Assembly: GCF_000812025.2 (NCBI RefSeq)
Contig: NZ_JWJE02000004.1
Span: 79,314 to 143,313, forward strand
Origin: Bacillus thermotolerans
GTDB lineage: Bacteria > Bacillota > Bacilli > Bacillales > Domibacillaceae
Direction: 5' to 3'
DNA: 64,000 bases
Each line of letters opens with the position of its first letter. Within the stretch, counting starts at the first letter, position 1. The notes beneath the pieces are model-generated. The model searched no databases. It saw nothing but the letters and a program-made list of their open reading frames with translations, and was not told the DNA's origin. The translations under genes were made by a program, and so were the position numbers. Below, one piece after another: positions 1 to 9,578 of the stretch.

Positions 1-1064
1 TGCCTGCCACTATTGCTTTAATGAAAGCATACTTCGAAGGGGCTGAGAGACAGCGTGCACTTAGTTACTGGTCTATCGGCTCTTGGGGAGGCTCTGGAAT
101 CACTTCCTTTGCCGGCGGGGCAATCGCGACATATATGGGCTGGAAGTGGATTTTTATTTTTTCCATCATTTTTGCCTTGCTTGCGATGTGGCTCATCAAG
201 GAAGTACCAGAAAGTAAAGCTGAAACAGATAATAAATTTAGATTCGACTTTGGAGGGCTAAGCATATTTATCGTCACCATGCTTGCGATTAATATATTGA
301 TCACGCAAGGTGCTGGCTTAGGCTGGACAAGCCTGCCAACAATTATTCTAGCAGCCGTATCAGTTGGTGGGATTATTGTATTTGTGAAGTATGAAGCAAA
401 AAGAAAAAATGCTCTTATTGACTTTAGGCTATTTAAAAATAAACCATATACAGGAGCAACCATTTCAAACTTCTTATTGAATGCTGTCGCAGGTACATTG
501 ATCGTTGCTAATACGTATGTACAAGTAGGCCGCGGCTTTACGGCATTTCAATCTGGGTTACTCTCCATTGGTTATTTGGTTGCTGTTTTATCCATGATCC
601 GTGTTGGTGAAAAGCTGATGCAGAAGATTGGTGCAAAAAAACCAATGATTTGGGGGTCCGCCATTACCTTAATCGGTGTTGCTTTAATGGGATTAACATT
701 TTTTTCGGATTTAATTTATACAGTAATGGTCTTTGTCGGATTTATTTTATTCGGCTTAGGTCTTGGAATGTATGCAACTCCCTCGACTGATACAGCAGTG
801 GCTTCAGCGCCAGATGATAAGGTAGGGGAAGCTTCGGGTATTTATAAAATGGCAAGCTCCTTAGGGAATGCCTTTGGTATTGCAATTTCTGCAACGATAT
901 ATAGTACAGTAGCAGCGGTAAGTACTGTTCATACAGCTGCAACTGTCGGAATTATCACGAATGTTATTTTTGCCGCTGTTTCATTATTATCTATTGTCGT
1001 ACTCGTTCCGGGCGTTTCTATAAAAAGGAAAAAGGCCGGAAAACTAGTAGAACAGGGTAATTAA
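1..1064 (+). CDS. MFS drug exporter, DHA2-type (5' end outside window)
   Basis: C-terminal part of a proton-driven multidrug exporter of the major facilitator superfamily. The reading frame is open from base 3, so the annotated start lies upstream of the window; the ATG at 21 is internal. The visible part opens in a glycine-rich membrane helix (residues SWGGSGITSFAGG, the place of antiporter motif C) and continues with about nine hydrophobic helices. It most resembles SdrM/QacA-like 14-helix exporters as I remember them. It ends with a basic tail. A short GGGACAG/CTGTCC inverted repeat follows at 1070-1088, without a T-run. The substrate cannot be inferred. Confidence 0.85.
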   Translation, partial: PATIALMKAYFEGAERQRALSYWSIGSWGGSGITSFAGGAIATYMGWKWIFIFSIIFALLAMWLIKEVPESKAETDNKFRFDFGGLSIFIVTMLAINILITQGAGLGWTSLPTIILAAVSVGGIIVFVKYEAKRKNALIDFRLFKNKPYTGATISNFLLNAVAGTLIVANTYVQVGRGFTAFQSGLLSIGYLVAVLSMIRVGEKLMQKIGAKKPMIWGSAITLIGVALMGLTFFSDLIYTVMVFVGFILFGLGLGMYATPSTDTAVASAPDDKVGEASGIYKMASSLGNAFGIAISATIYSTVAAVSTVHTAATVGIITNVIFAAVSLLSIVVLVPGVSIKRKKAGKLVEQGN

Positions 1065-1117
1065 ATAGCGGGACAGCTATTCCCTGTCCGCACAAAACTT
1101 AAGAGGAGATGGTCCTG

Positions 1118-2327
1118 GTGATTGATCAATTGATGAAAATGTTAGAGGAACGGGAAGCTGAGATGATTAACATCCGCCGTTATCTACATGAAAATCCGGA
1201 GCTTTCATTTAAAGAGGCGAAAACAGCAGCCTATATTGCTGACTTTTACAGAGGCAAAGATGTGGATGTATCAACGGGTGTTGGAAATGGATATGGCATT
1301 GTGGTTACTATAAAAGGGGAAAAGCCGGGTAAAACAGTGGCGCTTCGAGCTGACTTTGATGCGCTTCCGATTAAAGAGGAGCTGGAGATTCCGTTTAAAT
1401 CCAAAAACGAAGGGATCATGCATGCTTGCGGTCATGATGCTCATACAGCTTACCTTCTCGTTTTAGCTGATTGTCTTATTCAATTAAAAGGGCAGATTCA
1501 TGGCACTGTTAAGATTATCCATCAGCACGCCGAAGAAGTACCGCCTGGCGGAGCTAAGAGCATTGTAGAAGCAGGGGCTCTAGATGGTGTAGATGCAATC
1601 TTTGGTATTCATGTTTTACCGGTGGCCCCTGCGGGAACCGTTGGTTATCATAGCGGCTATTCCTTCAATGGTCGCGCCTATTTTAAACTGAAGGTACAGG
1701 CAAGCGGCGGACACGGTTCTTCTCCGCATAAGGCAAACGATGCCATTGTCGCAGGAGCCTACTTTGTCACAGCTGTTCAAACGATTGTTAGCCGCAGAGT
1801 GAACCCGTTGGATGCAGGTGTAGTCACCATTGGGTCATTTGACGGCAAGGGAAGCTTTAATGTGATTAAAGACAGTATTGAAATTGAAGGAGATATACGC
1901 TATTCAGATGATGAAACGAGGGATGTGATTAGCAAGGAAATTCACCGGATGGTGAAGGGGCTCGAAGAATTATTTGGTGTAAGCTGCAAACTCACGTATG
2001 AACCCGACTATCCACCGTTGTATAACGATCCTGAACTAACTGCATTCGTAGCGAAAACCTTAATAAAAGCTGGGGATAAGCAAGCACATTAAAGAAGTAA
2101 AAGAATTTCCTAAAATGGCGCCGTCCGATGATTTTGCATATTACCTGGAGAAGGTGCCCGGTACTTATTTTTATATTGGGTGCACGCCAAAGGGAGTAGA
2201 AGAGCCTTACTTCAACCATCACCCTAAGTTTGATATTGATGAGGCTGCCCTGCTTGTCGCGGCTAAATCGGTGGGATATGTGGTGTGCGATTATTTACAT
2301 ATAGAAAAAGATGGATCTAATGATTAA
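1118..2327 (+). pseudogene. M20 family amidohydrolase, frameshifted near the 3' end
   Basis: Zinc-dependent N-acyl-amino-acid/aminoacylase-type amidohydrolase (peptidase family M20D). The first frame carries HACGHDAHT, the HQHAEE pair and the GIHVLP ligand region, then stops at 2092. The missing C-terminus continues in another frame as IKEVKEFPKMAPSDDFAYY, through the SDDF motif and the final FNHHP histidine, to 2327. The break lies between about 2078 and 2090. AGAGGAG at 1102-1108 is too close to the ATG at 1109, so I prefer the in-frame GTG at 1118. Restoring the frame gives about 400 residues, normal for the family. Either a real disruption or an assembly error; without the C-terminus a metal ligand is lost. 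Confidence 0.8.
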
Positions 2328-2721
2328 CTGCGGAGCAGGTCCAAAGTATTGCACTAAAACGGAAATTGAAAAATTTTCAAATGTAGAACCAGCTCTTCAT
2401 CTTTTATGGATGACGGGTTGCTCTAGCAGGCAAGGACTCGCTAAGATGATGGGGTATTCTTTTTGATCATAAAGTAACGCTGAGAAGAAGATGGAACTGC
2501 TAAGACTCGCATTTGTATGTGTAAACGGCTCAGCTGGCTAATTCTTGAGTGATTGAGCAGCCTCAATCCATTTCTGCTTTGAATACCTCTCAAAGTGGGA
2601 CACCTTTCTTCCCCTTCATGTTTTGTAGTTTCATGACACATGCCTCCTGAATCTGGCTCTTTTGCAAATCCGTGTGGTACACTGAAAAGGAAATTTGAAT
2701 GAAGAAGGTGTGGAAGCACTC
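2328..2721. other. Intergenic stretch without a convincing gene
   Basis: About 390 bases between the amidohydrolase and dinG. In B. subtilis, from memory, panB-panC-panD end directly upstream of dinG; no trace of them is visible here. The only signal near dinG is a TGG-TACACT extended -10-like sequence around 2674-2682. A 48-codon frame (2320-2466) has no good ribosome binding site and no recognised similarity. Confidence 0.5.
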
Positions 2722-5544
2722 ATGACCCATCCAACATTTGTCGTGACCGATTTTGAAACGACCGGCCATGCACCGAAAGAGAAAGATCGCATCATTCATG
2801 CTTCTTTCGTGATTATTGAAAATAAAACAATTACATACCAATATACTTCTTTTTTTAACCCTGAGCGATCGATTCCTCCGTTTATTGAAGAGCTAACGGG
2901 AATCTCAGATGAGATGGTAAAGAATGCTCCATTCTTTCATGAAGCGGCGAAGGATATACTGCCGCTTTTAGATGGCGCGGTTTTCGTTGCTCATAATGTT
3001 TTGTTCGATCTTCAGTTTCTGCAAGGAGAGCTTGAAAGAGCCGGCTATTCCCCCTTTACTGGACCAGCTGTCGATACAGTGGAGCTAGCCCGGATTATTT
3101 GGCCTACCTCTGACAGCTTCAAGCTGGGAGACTTAACCAAAGGTTTAGGGTTAGTTCATGACCGCCCTCATCAAGCGGACAGTGATGCATATGTTACAGC
3201 TCAAATGCTGATTATGATGATTGAAAAGCTGGAACAGATGCCGTTGGCTACGCTTGAAAAGCTCGGCCGGCTGGCTGTCGGCTTAAAAAGTGATGCCTAT
3301 GTTCTGATTCAAGCGATTATTGAAGAAAAGCAGCATCATGTAGAGCAGCTGCCGTCGCATTTGGAAGTGTACCGGGGCCTTGCTCTCCGTAAAAAGGAAG
3401 TGAAGGAAAGGGAAAAAGCCCATAGCCACTCGTTCTCTTACCCGAAGGAAGAGAGTGAAAAGGAGGCTCTGTTCTCTGCCTTTCCGCGTTTTGAACGGCG
3501 CAGCGGTCAGTGGAGGATGATGGACCTGATCTATGATTCCATGCGGACCTCTGTCCATTTAGCGGTCGAAGCAGGAACAGGTACAGGCAAATCTATCGGC
3601 TATTTGCTGCCGGCTATTTATGAAAGCAAACGGACGGGAGAGCCGGTGATTGTAAGTACCCATACAGTCATTCTCCAGCAACAGCTGCTGAAGAATGATA
3701 TGGAAAAGCTTAAACAGCTTCTTCCTTTTTCGGTAACCTCGGCTGTTCTAAAGGGAAGGAGTCATTATATTGACTTGTACAAGTTTTCAGAGCGCCTAAA
3801 GGAACCCCAAGATAATTATGATTATGTGCTGGCAAAAATGCAGATTCTAATCTGGCTGCTTGAGACGGAGACAGGGGATGTAGATGAATTGAATCTGTCT
3901 TCAGGAGGAGAGCTGTTTTGGAATGAGATACGGCAGGACGGAGATTACATGAACAAAGGCCGAAAAGCCTGGCTGGATAAAGATTTTTATATTTACGCGA
4001 AAAAGCAGGCGCAGCAGGCTGATATTGTGATTACGAATCATTCTTTTCTCGCATCGGATTTAACAGCCCAATCGTCAGTGTTTCCTTCGTACAGCCACGT
4101 CATTATTGATGAAGCGCATCATTTTGAACGGGTAGCGCGAGAGAGGCTGGGGCTGTTTATGGATCAGGTTGCCTATAAACAGCTTCTTGGCCGGCTTGGC
4201 ACCTATGAACAGGAGGAGCTTGTTGTTCAAATTGATGAGCTGCTCGCTAAATATGAGCAGCCTCTGAATAAGGATGAACAGCTCGGAATGAACCGCCAGT
4301 TGCAGCAGCTTCACTTTGAGAGCGATGAATGGTTTAAAACATTGCATACGTTCTTTAGCCGTCATACGAAAAAGAGAGCTGGCCACTGGTCGAAAAGACA
4401 AGTCAGGCTGACGTCTAAAGTAAGAAGTCTGGCAGACTGGCAGCCGGTAGAATACGGAGCTGAGCGGCTTGACGAACTGCTCACTGAAGTGGAAGGGTGG
4501 ATGAGAAGGAAAGAAGAAGCGCTGAATCCGTTCTGGGAACAAATGTCGGCTGCAGAGCAGGCGAAGGTGGATCAGTTTAAGGAATTGATTCATCAATGGA
4601 AGCATTACCAGCTGATGCTGGAGCGGCTTATTTTCCGGCCGGAAGAGGATGAGGTCATTTGGATGGAGGGAGACAGCCGCTCGTTAGCTAACACGTTTGC
4701 GATCCGTTCTTCTCCTCTTGAGGCGGGTGGATTAATTAAAGAAGCTCTTCTAGATAAGAAGCATGTCGTCTTCACATCGGCGACCTTGACAGTTAACGGT
4801 TCCTTTCAATTCTTTACGGAAGAATCAGGGCTTTCAGCATGTGAGCACCAGGCGGTGACCCTGCCATCTCCTTTTGATTTTCAGAAGAACTGCCGCATGG
4901 TTATCCCTGACGACGTGCCTGAAATCAAACATGTACCCCAGGATGAATACGTGGAAGCGCTCGCTAATTATTTAACGGTCATCGCTGAATCGGCGAAGGG
5001 GAGAATGCTCGTTCTTTTTACTGCTTTCGATATGATGAAGAAAACGTATGAACTTATCCGGGAAAGCGGTTTGCTTGAAGAGTACATTCTGCTCGCCCAA
5101 GGAATTACGAACGGCAGCCGGACGAGACTGACGCGAAACTTTCAGCGGTTTGACAAGGCTATCTTATTTGGCACGAATAGCTTCTGGGAGGGCATTGATG
5201 TGCCGGGAGAAGATTTATCCTGCCTGGTGATGGTTCGTTTGCCATTCTCACCGCCGGATGAGCCTTTTATCGAGGCAAAAAGCGAGAAATTGGAAGAAAG
5301 AGGGGGTAATCCTTTCTCAGATTATTCTTTGCCGCAGGCGGTATTGCGCTTCAAGCAAGGGTTTGGCCGCTTAATCAGAAGCAGTACAGACCGAGGCATG
5401 ATTATTGTATTTGATCGCCGCATACAGACAAGTGCATACGGAAGGACGTTCTTACAGTCTATTCCTGATATTCCTATCGAAGAGGCATCCCTCGACGAGA
5501 CGGCTCTCATTGTTGAAAATTGGCTCCAGCTTTCCGAGGAGTAA
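2722..5544 (+). CDS. dinG: DinG-type exonuclease/helicase
   Basis: Bacillus-type DinG, 940 residues, a DEDDh 3'-5' exonuclease fused to an XPD-like superfamily 2 helicase domain. The N-terminus has the Exo I motif VTDFETTG (D10, E12), a middle AHNVLFD motif and the final HQADSD motif. The helicase has Walker A AGTGTGKS near residue 283 and a DEAH box near residue 462. As usual for Firmicute DinG, no iron-sulfur cysteine cluster is apparent, so the exonuclease is probably the main activity. A longer frame opens at TTG 2695, but the ATG at 2722 has AGAAGG at a good distance and fits the family N-terminus. A monocistronic or leading gene of the ypmA-aspB group. Confidence 0.93.
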   Translation: MTHPTFVVTDFETTGHAPKEKDRIIHASFVIIENKTITYQYTSFFNPERSIPPFIEELTGISDEMVKNAPFFHEAAKDILPLLDGAVFVAHNVLFDLQFLQGELERAGYSPFTGPAVDTVELARIIWPTSDSFKLGDLTKGLGLVHDRPHQADSDAYVTAQMLIMMIEKLEQMPLATLEKLGRLAVGLKSDAYVLIQAIIEEKQHHVEQLPSHLEVYRGLALRKKEVKEREKAHSHSFSYPKEESEKEALFSAFPRFERRSGQWRMMDLIYDSMRTSVHLAVEAGTGTGKSIGYLLPAIYESKRTGEPVIVSTHTVILQQQLLKNDMEKLKQLLPFSVTSAVLKGRSHYIDLYKFSERLKEPQDNYDYVLAKMQILIWLLETETGDVDELNLSSGGELFWNEIRQDGDYMNKGRKAWLDKDFYIYAKKQAQQADIVITNHSFLASDLTAQSSVFPSYSHVIIDEAHHFERVARERLGLFMDQVAYKQLLGRLGTYEQEELVVQIDELLAKYEQPLNKDEQLGMNRQLQQLHFESDEWFKTLHTFFSRHTKKRAGHWSKRQVRLTSKVRSLADWQPVEYGAERLDELLTEVEGWMRRKEEALNPFWEQMSAAEQAKVDQFKELIHQWKHYQLMLERLIFRPEEDEVIWMEGDSRSLANTFAIRSSPLEAGGLIKEALLDKKHVVFTSATLTVNGSFQFFTEESGLSACEHQAVTLPSPFDFQKNCRMVIPDDVPEIKHVPQDEYVEALANYLTVIAESAKGRMLVLFTAFDMMKKTYELIRESGLLEEYILLAQGITNGSRTRLTRNFQRFDKAILFGTNSFWEGIDVPGEDLSCLVMVRLPFSPPDEPFIEAKSEKLEERGGNPFSDYSLPQAVLRFKQGFGRLIRSSTDRGMIIVFDRRIQTSAYGRTFLQSIPDIPIEEASLDETALIVENWLQLSEE

Positions 5545-5601
5545 GCGTGTTTATTTTTTTCGGAATAAGGTACGCTAACGGTAGTGAAAGGAGAGGCTGG
5601 C

Positions 5602-6408
5602 ATGAAATTAATCATCTCATTGATCATTGGTCTGAGCTGCTTGTTCCCTGGCCTAGTGTACGCTTCGGCCATTGATCTCCGTTTAGATAAGGATGAAATA
5701 GCGATCTCATTCCTGCCGTTGTCCGATGGGGAAGCAGCCCTTTTACAGACCGGAAACGGGGGTCAGTTCTTGATTAATACAGGCGAAAAGAATAGCCGGA
5801 AAGAGATATTCTACTATATGGCTAAGCTCCAAATTCGCCAATTGGACGGGTTGATTGTTACAGAGAAAAAGTATTGGCATGAGATGTTTATCGAGCAGCT
5901 GGCTGATAACAGGGGGCTAAAGAAAGTCATTACTGCCTGGCCGGTGGACGAAGAAAAGCGGGACAGCCGCCTTGCTTATGAACGGTGGGTGCCGGGAGAG
6001 ATATACGACCTTGGTTCGGAAGCCTCTTTACAGCCCCTTTATTATGGGGAAGGTGATGATGAAGGCCTGGATTTTTCAATCAGACATCGTCAATCCCGCT
6101 TTTTATGGATGTCTTCTGCTTCTTCATTATCTGAACAAGAGATGCTTGCGCAGTCTTTAAAGGACAGCAATATTTTAAAGCTTCCGCAGTTTGGGAAAAA
6201 AGACAGTCTTTCCTACAATTTGCTAACTCACATTGACCCGCAAAGTGCGATTTTGTTTAAAAGCAAGGTAGATTACCCGGATGATGAATTACTAGAAGTA
6301 CTCCATCAGACGTGGATTGATGTATATTATACTGATCAGCAAGGATTGATCATTATCAAATTTACGCGGGACGGCTATTCCATTTTAACGATTCCTGAGA
6401 TGAAATAA
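5602..6408 (+). CDS. Secreted, degenerate ComEC/Rec2-like metallo-beta-lactamase-fold protein
   Basis: 268 residues with a signal peptide (hydrophobic residues 2-20, cleavage near VYASA). The next segment, FLPLSDGEAALLQTG then LINTGEK, copies the start of ComEC C-terminal metallo-beta-lactamase domains, where FLDVGQGDA and IDTG are usual. The HxHxDH zinc motif expected after the LIVT strand is replaced by TEKKYWHEM, so the active site looks lost. AAAGGAGAGG precedes the ATG at 5602; a GTG at 5584 is too early. It lies between dinG and ypmA, where B. subtilis, as I recall, has no such gene. Probably an extracytoplasmic non-enzymatic paralogue; its function is unknown. Confidence 0.6.
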   Translation: MKLIISLIIGLSCLFPGLVYASAIDLRLDKDEIAISFLPLSDGEAALLQTGNGGQFLINTGEKNSRKEIFYYMAKLQIRQLDGLIVTEKKYWHEMFIEQLADNRGLKKVITAWPVDEEKRDSRLAYERWVPGEIYDLGSEASLQPLYYGEGDDEGLDFSIRHRQSRFLWMSSASSLSEQEMLAQSLKDSNILKLPQFGKKDSLSYNLLTHIDPQSAILFKSKVDYPDDELLEVLHQTWIDVYYTDQQGLIIIKFTRDGYSILTIPEMK

Positions 6409-6452
6409 TCAATTCTCACTTTTCGAAAAATTACTAATGACGATGAATCATT

Positions 6453-6463
6453 TCCTGCTATAA
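6453..6463 (+). promoter_or_regulatory. Extended -10 promoter candidate for ypmA-aspB
   Basis: TGC followed by TATAAT, about 25 bases before the ypmA start; no good -35 is visible. The match is by eye. Confidence 0.4.
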
Positions 6464-6488
6464 TATAAACAGAATGGGGGGCGTTTGA

Positions 6489-6659
6489 ATGGAGAGGAAG
6501 ATTGAGGTTTTATCAACAGTGAAAGTGAATAACCAGCCGGATCTGTATAAGATAGTCGACGCGTTAAACCGAACATTAAAGCGAAATGATTTAATGTTCG
6601 GTTTAGCCTTAGACCCTGAGGATAAAGAGAAAGCTGTTTTTACAATTTACCGTACTTAG
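6489..6659 (+). CDS. ypmA: YpmA family small protein
   Basis: 56-residue protein, MERKIEVLSTVKVNQ at the N-terminus and KAVFTIYRT at the end, matching the conserved ends of B. subtilis YpmA from memory. A GGGGGG tract lies 9 bases upstream of the ATG. It has no membrane segment or signal peptide. Its function is not known in any organism I can name. It sits 100 bases upstream of aspB; ypmB, which follows ypmA in B. subtilis, is absent here. Confidence 0.85.
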   Translation: MERKIEVLSTVKVNNQPDLYKIVDALNRTLKRNDLMFGLALDPEDKEKAVFTIYRT

Positions 6660-6758
6660 TACATAATGAATAAGGGAGTAAGCTTTGCTAAATGAGATGA
6701 ATATCAGTCATTTTAACGAGCTTCTGCAATAAGAAACAAGATAATGGAGGGTATTTTT

Positions 6759-7949
6759 GTGAATGTACAATTAGCACAGCGGGTTAAAGCGTTAACCCCT
6801 TCGACAACATTGGCAATTACAGCGAAAGCGAAAGAGATGAAAGCTCAAGGCATTGATGTGATTGGTCTTGGTGCAGGTGAGCCAGACTTCAATACACCTG
6901 AACATATTATCGAGGCAGCTTATGAGTCTTTAAAAAATGGCCATACTAAATACACACCGGCCGGCGGTCTGCCACAATTGAAAGATGCGATTATTAATAA
7001 ATTTAAGCAAGACCAGGGTATTACATATAAACGCAGCGAAGTGATCGTAACCGTTGGAGCAAAGCACGCACTTTATACCTTATTCCAGGTTATCCTTGAT
7101 GAAGGCGACGAAGTAGTTATCCCGACTCCATATTGGGTCAGCTACCCTGAGCAAGTAAAGCTTGCCGGCGGGACGCCAGTATACGTAGAAGGTAAGGAAG
7201 AGAACCAGTTTAAAATAACACCAGAACAGCTTAATGCTGTGATCACTGAGAAAACAAAGGCAGTCATCATTAATTCCCCGAGTAATCCAACGGGTATGCT
7301 TTATTCTAAAGAAGAGCTTCAAGCGCTTGGAGAAGTGGCGCTCAAGCATGATATTTTCATTGTTTCAGATGAAATTTATGAAAAGCTTGTTTATGGAGAC
7401 AGTAAGCATGTATCAATTGCAGAGCTATCTCCAGAGCTTAAGGAGCAAACAATCATTATTAATGGTGTATCCAAATCTCATTCTATGACAGGCTGGCGGA
7501 TTGGCTATGCAGCCGGCAACGAGAAAGTGATCAAGGCGATGACAGACCTTGCGAGCCACTCAACGTCTAACCCGACAGCTGTTTCTCAGTACGGTTCTAT
7601 TGCTGCCTATGAAGGAACTCAAGAGCCGGTAGAAGAAATGAAGAAAGCCTTTGAAGAACGTTTAAATGTCATTCACAGTAAGTTGAATGATATTCCAGGC
7701 GTTAGCTGCTTAAAGCCTCAGGGTGCTTTTTACTTATTCCCTAATGTAAAGGAAGCAGCTGCTATGACAGGATTTGAAGACGTCGACGGCTTCGTTAAAG
7801 CTTTGCTTGAAGAAGCGAAAGTGGCTGTGGTTCCAGGAAGCGGCTTTGGCTCCCCAGATAACATTCGTCTTTCTTATGCGACGTCCCTTAATCTGCTAGA
7901 ATCAGCCGTCGCTCGCATTGCTGACTATGTTGAGAATAACAAGAAGTAA
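6759..7949 (+). CDS. aspB: Aspartate aminotransferase
   Basis: PLP-dependent fold-type I aminotransferase (396 residues) that interconverts aspartate and 2-oxoglutarate with oxaloacetate and glutamate. GAGEPDF near the N-terminus, NSPSNPTG and VSDEIYE are the class I/II motifs. The Schiff-base lysine is in SKSHSMTGWRIGY at about residue 238. The start is GTG 6759, eight bases after GGAGG; the ATG at 6744 overlaps that ribosome binding site. It is followed by asnS, which consumes the aspartate it makes, but a terminator and a new promoter lie between the two. Confidence 0.93.
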   Translation: MNVQLAQRVKALTPSTTLAITAKAKEMKAQGIDVIGLGAGEPDFNTPEHIIEAAYESLKNGHTKYTPAGGLPQLKDAIINKFKQDQGITYKRSEVIVTVGAKHALYTLFQVILDEGDEVVIPTPYWVSYPEQVKLAGGTPVYVEGKEENQFKITPEQLNAVITEKTKAVIINSPSNPTGMLYSKEELQALGEVALKHDIFIVSDEIYEKLVYGDSKHVSIAELSPELKEQTIIINGVSKSHSMTGWRIGYAAGNEKVIKAMTDLASHSTSNPTAVSQYGSIAAYEGTQEPVEEMKKAFEERLNVIHSKLNDIPGVSCLKPQGAFYLFPNVKEAAAMTGFEDVDGFVKALLEEAKVAVVPGSGFGSPDNIRLSYATSLNLLESAVARIADYVENNKK

Positions 7950-7966
7950 TAATAGATGGTAGTGAG

Positions 7967-8000
7967 AAAGCCCAGCTTAATAAAAGCGGGGCTTTTCTTT
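7967..8000 (+). terminator. Terminator after aspB
   Basis: AAAGCCC-AGCTT pairs with AAGC-GGGGCTTT around a short AT loop, followed by TTTTCTTT. Confidence 0.8.
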
Positions 8001-8016
8001 ATGAAAGGGGCATTTC

Positions 8017-8046
8017 TTGCACTTTATCCAGAAAGATAGGTATAAT
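8017..8046 (+). promoter_or_regulatory. Promoter of asnS (sigma-A)
   Basis: TTGCAC, an 18-base spacer, then a perfect TATAAT, 44 bases upstream of the ATG. The leader is too short for a T-box. Confidence 0.7.
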
Positions 8047-8089
8047 GTGGATACGAAAAATGGTTGCTAACGTTTGGAGGGACTTATAG

Positions 8090-9382
8090 ATGAAAATAAC
8101 CATTACAGAAGCAGGCCAGCATGTCGGAGAGGAAGTAACGATCGGCGCGTGGCTTGCTAATAAACGATCAAGCGGAAAGATTGCCTTTCTGCAGCTTCGT
8201 GATGGAACAGGCTTTATTCAAGGCGTTGTTGTGAAAAGTGAAGTAGGTGAGGAAGTATTTCAACAAGCAAAATCCATTACGCAAGAATCCTCCCTATATA
8301 TTACAGGTACAGTCCAGGAGGACAACCGGTCTCCATTCGGCTACGAGCTATCTGTATCAAGCATTGACATCATCGCTGAAGCAGAAGACTATCCGATCAC
8401 ACCAAAGGAGCACGGCACAGAGTTCTTAATGGACCATCGCCATTTATGGCTGCGCTCCCGCCGTCAGCATGCAGTCATGAAGGTCCGTAATGAAATCATT
8501 CGGGCAACTTATGAGTTCTTTAATGACCGCGGCTTCGTAAAGGTAGATCCGCCTATTTTAACAGGAAGTGCTCCTGAAGGAACTTCTGAGCTGTTCCATA
8601 CTCGTTATTTCGACGAGGATGCTTATCTTTCACAAAGCGGACAACTATACATGGAAGCAGCAGCGATGGCACTTGGAAAGGTCTTTTCTTTCGGTCCAAC
8701 ATTCCGGGCAGAGAAGTCAAAAACACGGCGTCATTTAATTGAATTTTGGATGATCGAACCCGAGATGGCATTTTACAATTTTGAAGATAATCTGAAGGTA
8801 CAGGAAGAGTATGTATCCCATGTTGTACAATCCGTACTGGCCAATTGCCGTCTGGAGCTTGGCCGCCTTGACAGAGATACGTCTAAGCTTGAACAGATCA
8901 AGACGCCTTTCCCTCGCATCACGTATGATGAAGCGATCGAGTTTCTGCATAAGCAGGGGTTTGATGACATCAAGTGGGGAGATGATTTTGGGGCTCCTCA
9001 TGAAACAGCAATCGCGGAAAACTATGATAAGCCGGTATTCATTACGCATTATCCTACTGCTATCAAGCCGTTTTACATGCAGCCGGACCCAAACCGGGAG
9101 GAAGTCGTGCTTTGCGCAGATTTAATTGCACCGGAAGGATACGGAGAGATTATCGGAGGCTCGGAACGTATTCATGATAGGCAGTTGCTAGAAGAGCGGA
9201 TTAAGGAGCATAAGCTGGATGAAGAGGCGTATAAATGGTATGCGGAGCTAAGAAAATATGGCTCTGTCCCTCACTCAGGCTTTGGACTTGGTCTTGAACG
9301 TACGGTCGCCTGGATCAGCGGAGTGGAGCATGTCCGTGAGACGATTCCATTCCCGCGTTTGTTAAATCGTCTATATCCATAA
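8090..9382 (+). CDS. asnS: Asparaginyl-tRNA synthetase
   Basis: Class IIb aminoacyl-tRNA synthetase, 430 residues, charging tRNA-Asn with asparagine. An N-terminal OB-fold anticodon-binding domain (about residues 1-100) precedes the catalytic core. Motif 2 is [15 protein letters not shown] and motif 3 is [13 protein letters not shown] near the C-terminus. GGAGGGA precedes the ATG by eight bases. The length and domain order are complete. Own promoter upstream and a large structured terminator downstream make it a single-gene transcript. Confidence 0.95.
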   Translation: MKITITEAGQHVGEEVTIGAWLANKRSSGKIAFLQLRDGTGFIQGVVVKSEVGEEVFQQAKSITQESSLYITGTVQEDNRSPFGYELSVSSIDIIAEAEDYPITPKEHGTEFLMDHRHLWLRSRRQHAVMKVRNEIIRATYEFFNDRGFVKVDPPILTGSAPEGTSELFHTRYFDEDAYLSQSGQLYMEAAAMALGKVFSFGPTFRAEKSKTRRHLIEFWMIEPEMAFYNFEDNLKVQEEYVSHVVQSVLANCRLELGRLDRDTSKLEQIKTPFPRITYDEAIEFLHKQGFDDIKWGDDFGAPHETAIAENYDKPVFITHYPTAIKPFYMQPDPNREEVVLCADLIAPEGYGEIIGGSERIHDRQLLEERIKEHKLDEEAYKWYAELRKYGSVPHSGFGLGLERTVAWISGVEHVRETIPFPRLLNRLYP

Positions 9383-9392
9383 GTAAAGCAGC

Positions 9393-9485
9393 AAAGGTTG
9401 TCCTGTAAGCAGAATCGGGTGGCTTCTTCTCATTAGTCAGGCCTAATAGAAGGAGGCCGATCAAGGCTTATGGGGCAACCTTTTT
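9393..9485 (+). terminator. Large branched terminator-like RNA structure after asnS
   Basis: An outer 11-bp stem joins AAAGGTTGTCC (9393-9403) to GGGCAACCTTT (9473-9483), with one G-U pair, and ends in TTTTT. Inside it, GGCTTCTT (9421-9428) pairs with AGGAGGCC, and ATTAG/CTAAT forms the apical stem (9432-9447). Much larger than a normal terminator. Confidence 0.6.
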
Positions 9486-9551
9486 AGTAGGAGGATAATA
9501 GAGAGAGCATAAATCGCCTCATTGTCAATCCTCATTTTTATTATTTGCCCG

Positions 9552-9560
9552 TGCTATACT
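9552..9560 (+). promoter_or_regulatory. Extended -10 promoter candidate for dnaD
   Basis: TGC-TATACT lies 18 bases upstream of the dnaD start. A TTGTCA at 9522 is too far away to be its -35 (27-base gap). Confidence 0.4.
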
Positions 9561-9578
9561 GATGGAGAGGTGTTGGAG

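Noticed and set aside
2320..2466. 48-codon frame overlapping the end of the amidohydrolase
   Set aside because: Weak ribosome binding site, no recognised similarity, several rare cysteines; probably chance.
2441..2841. Two minus-strand frames upstream of dinG
   Set aside because: Overlap the dinG start, no ribosome binding site and no family pattern.
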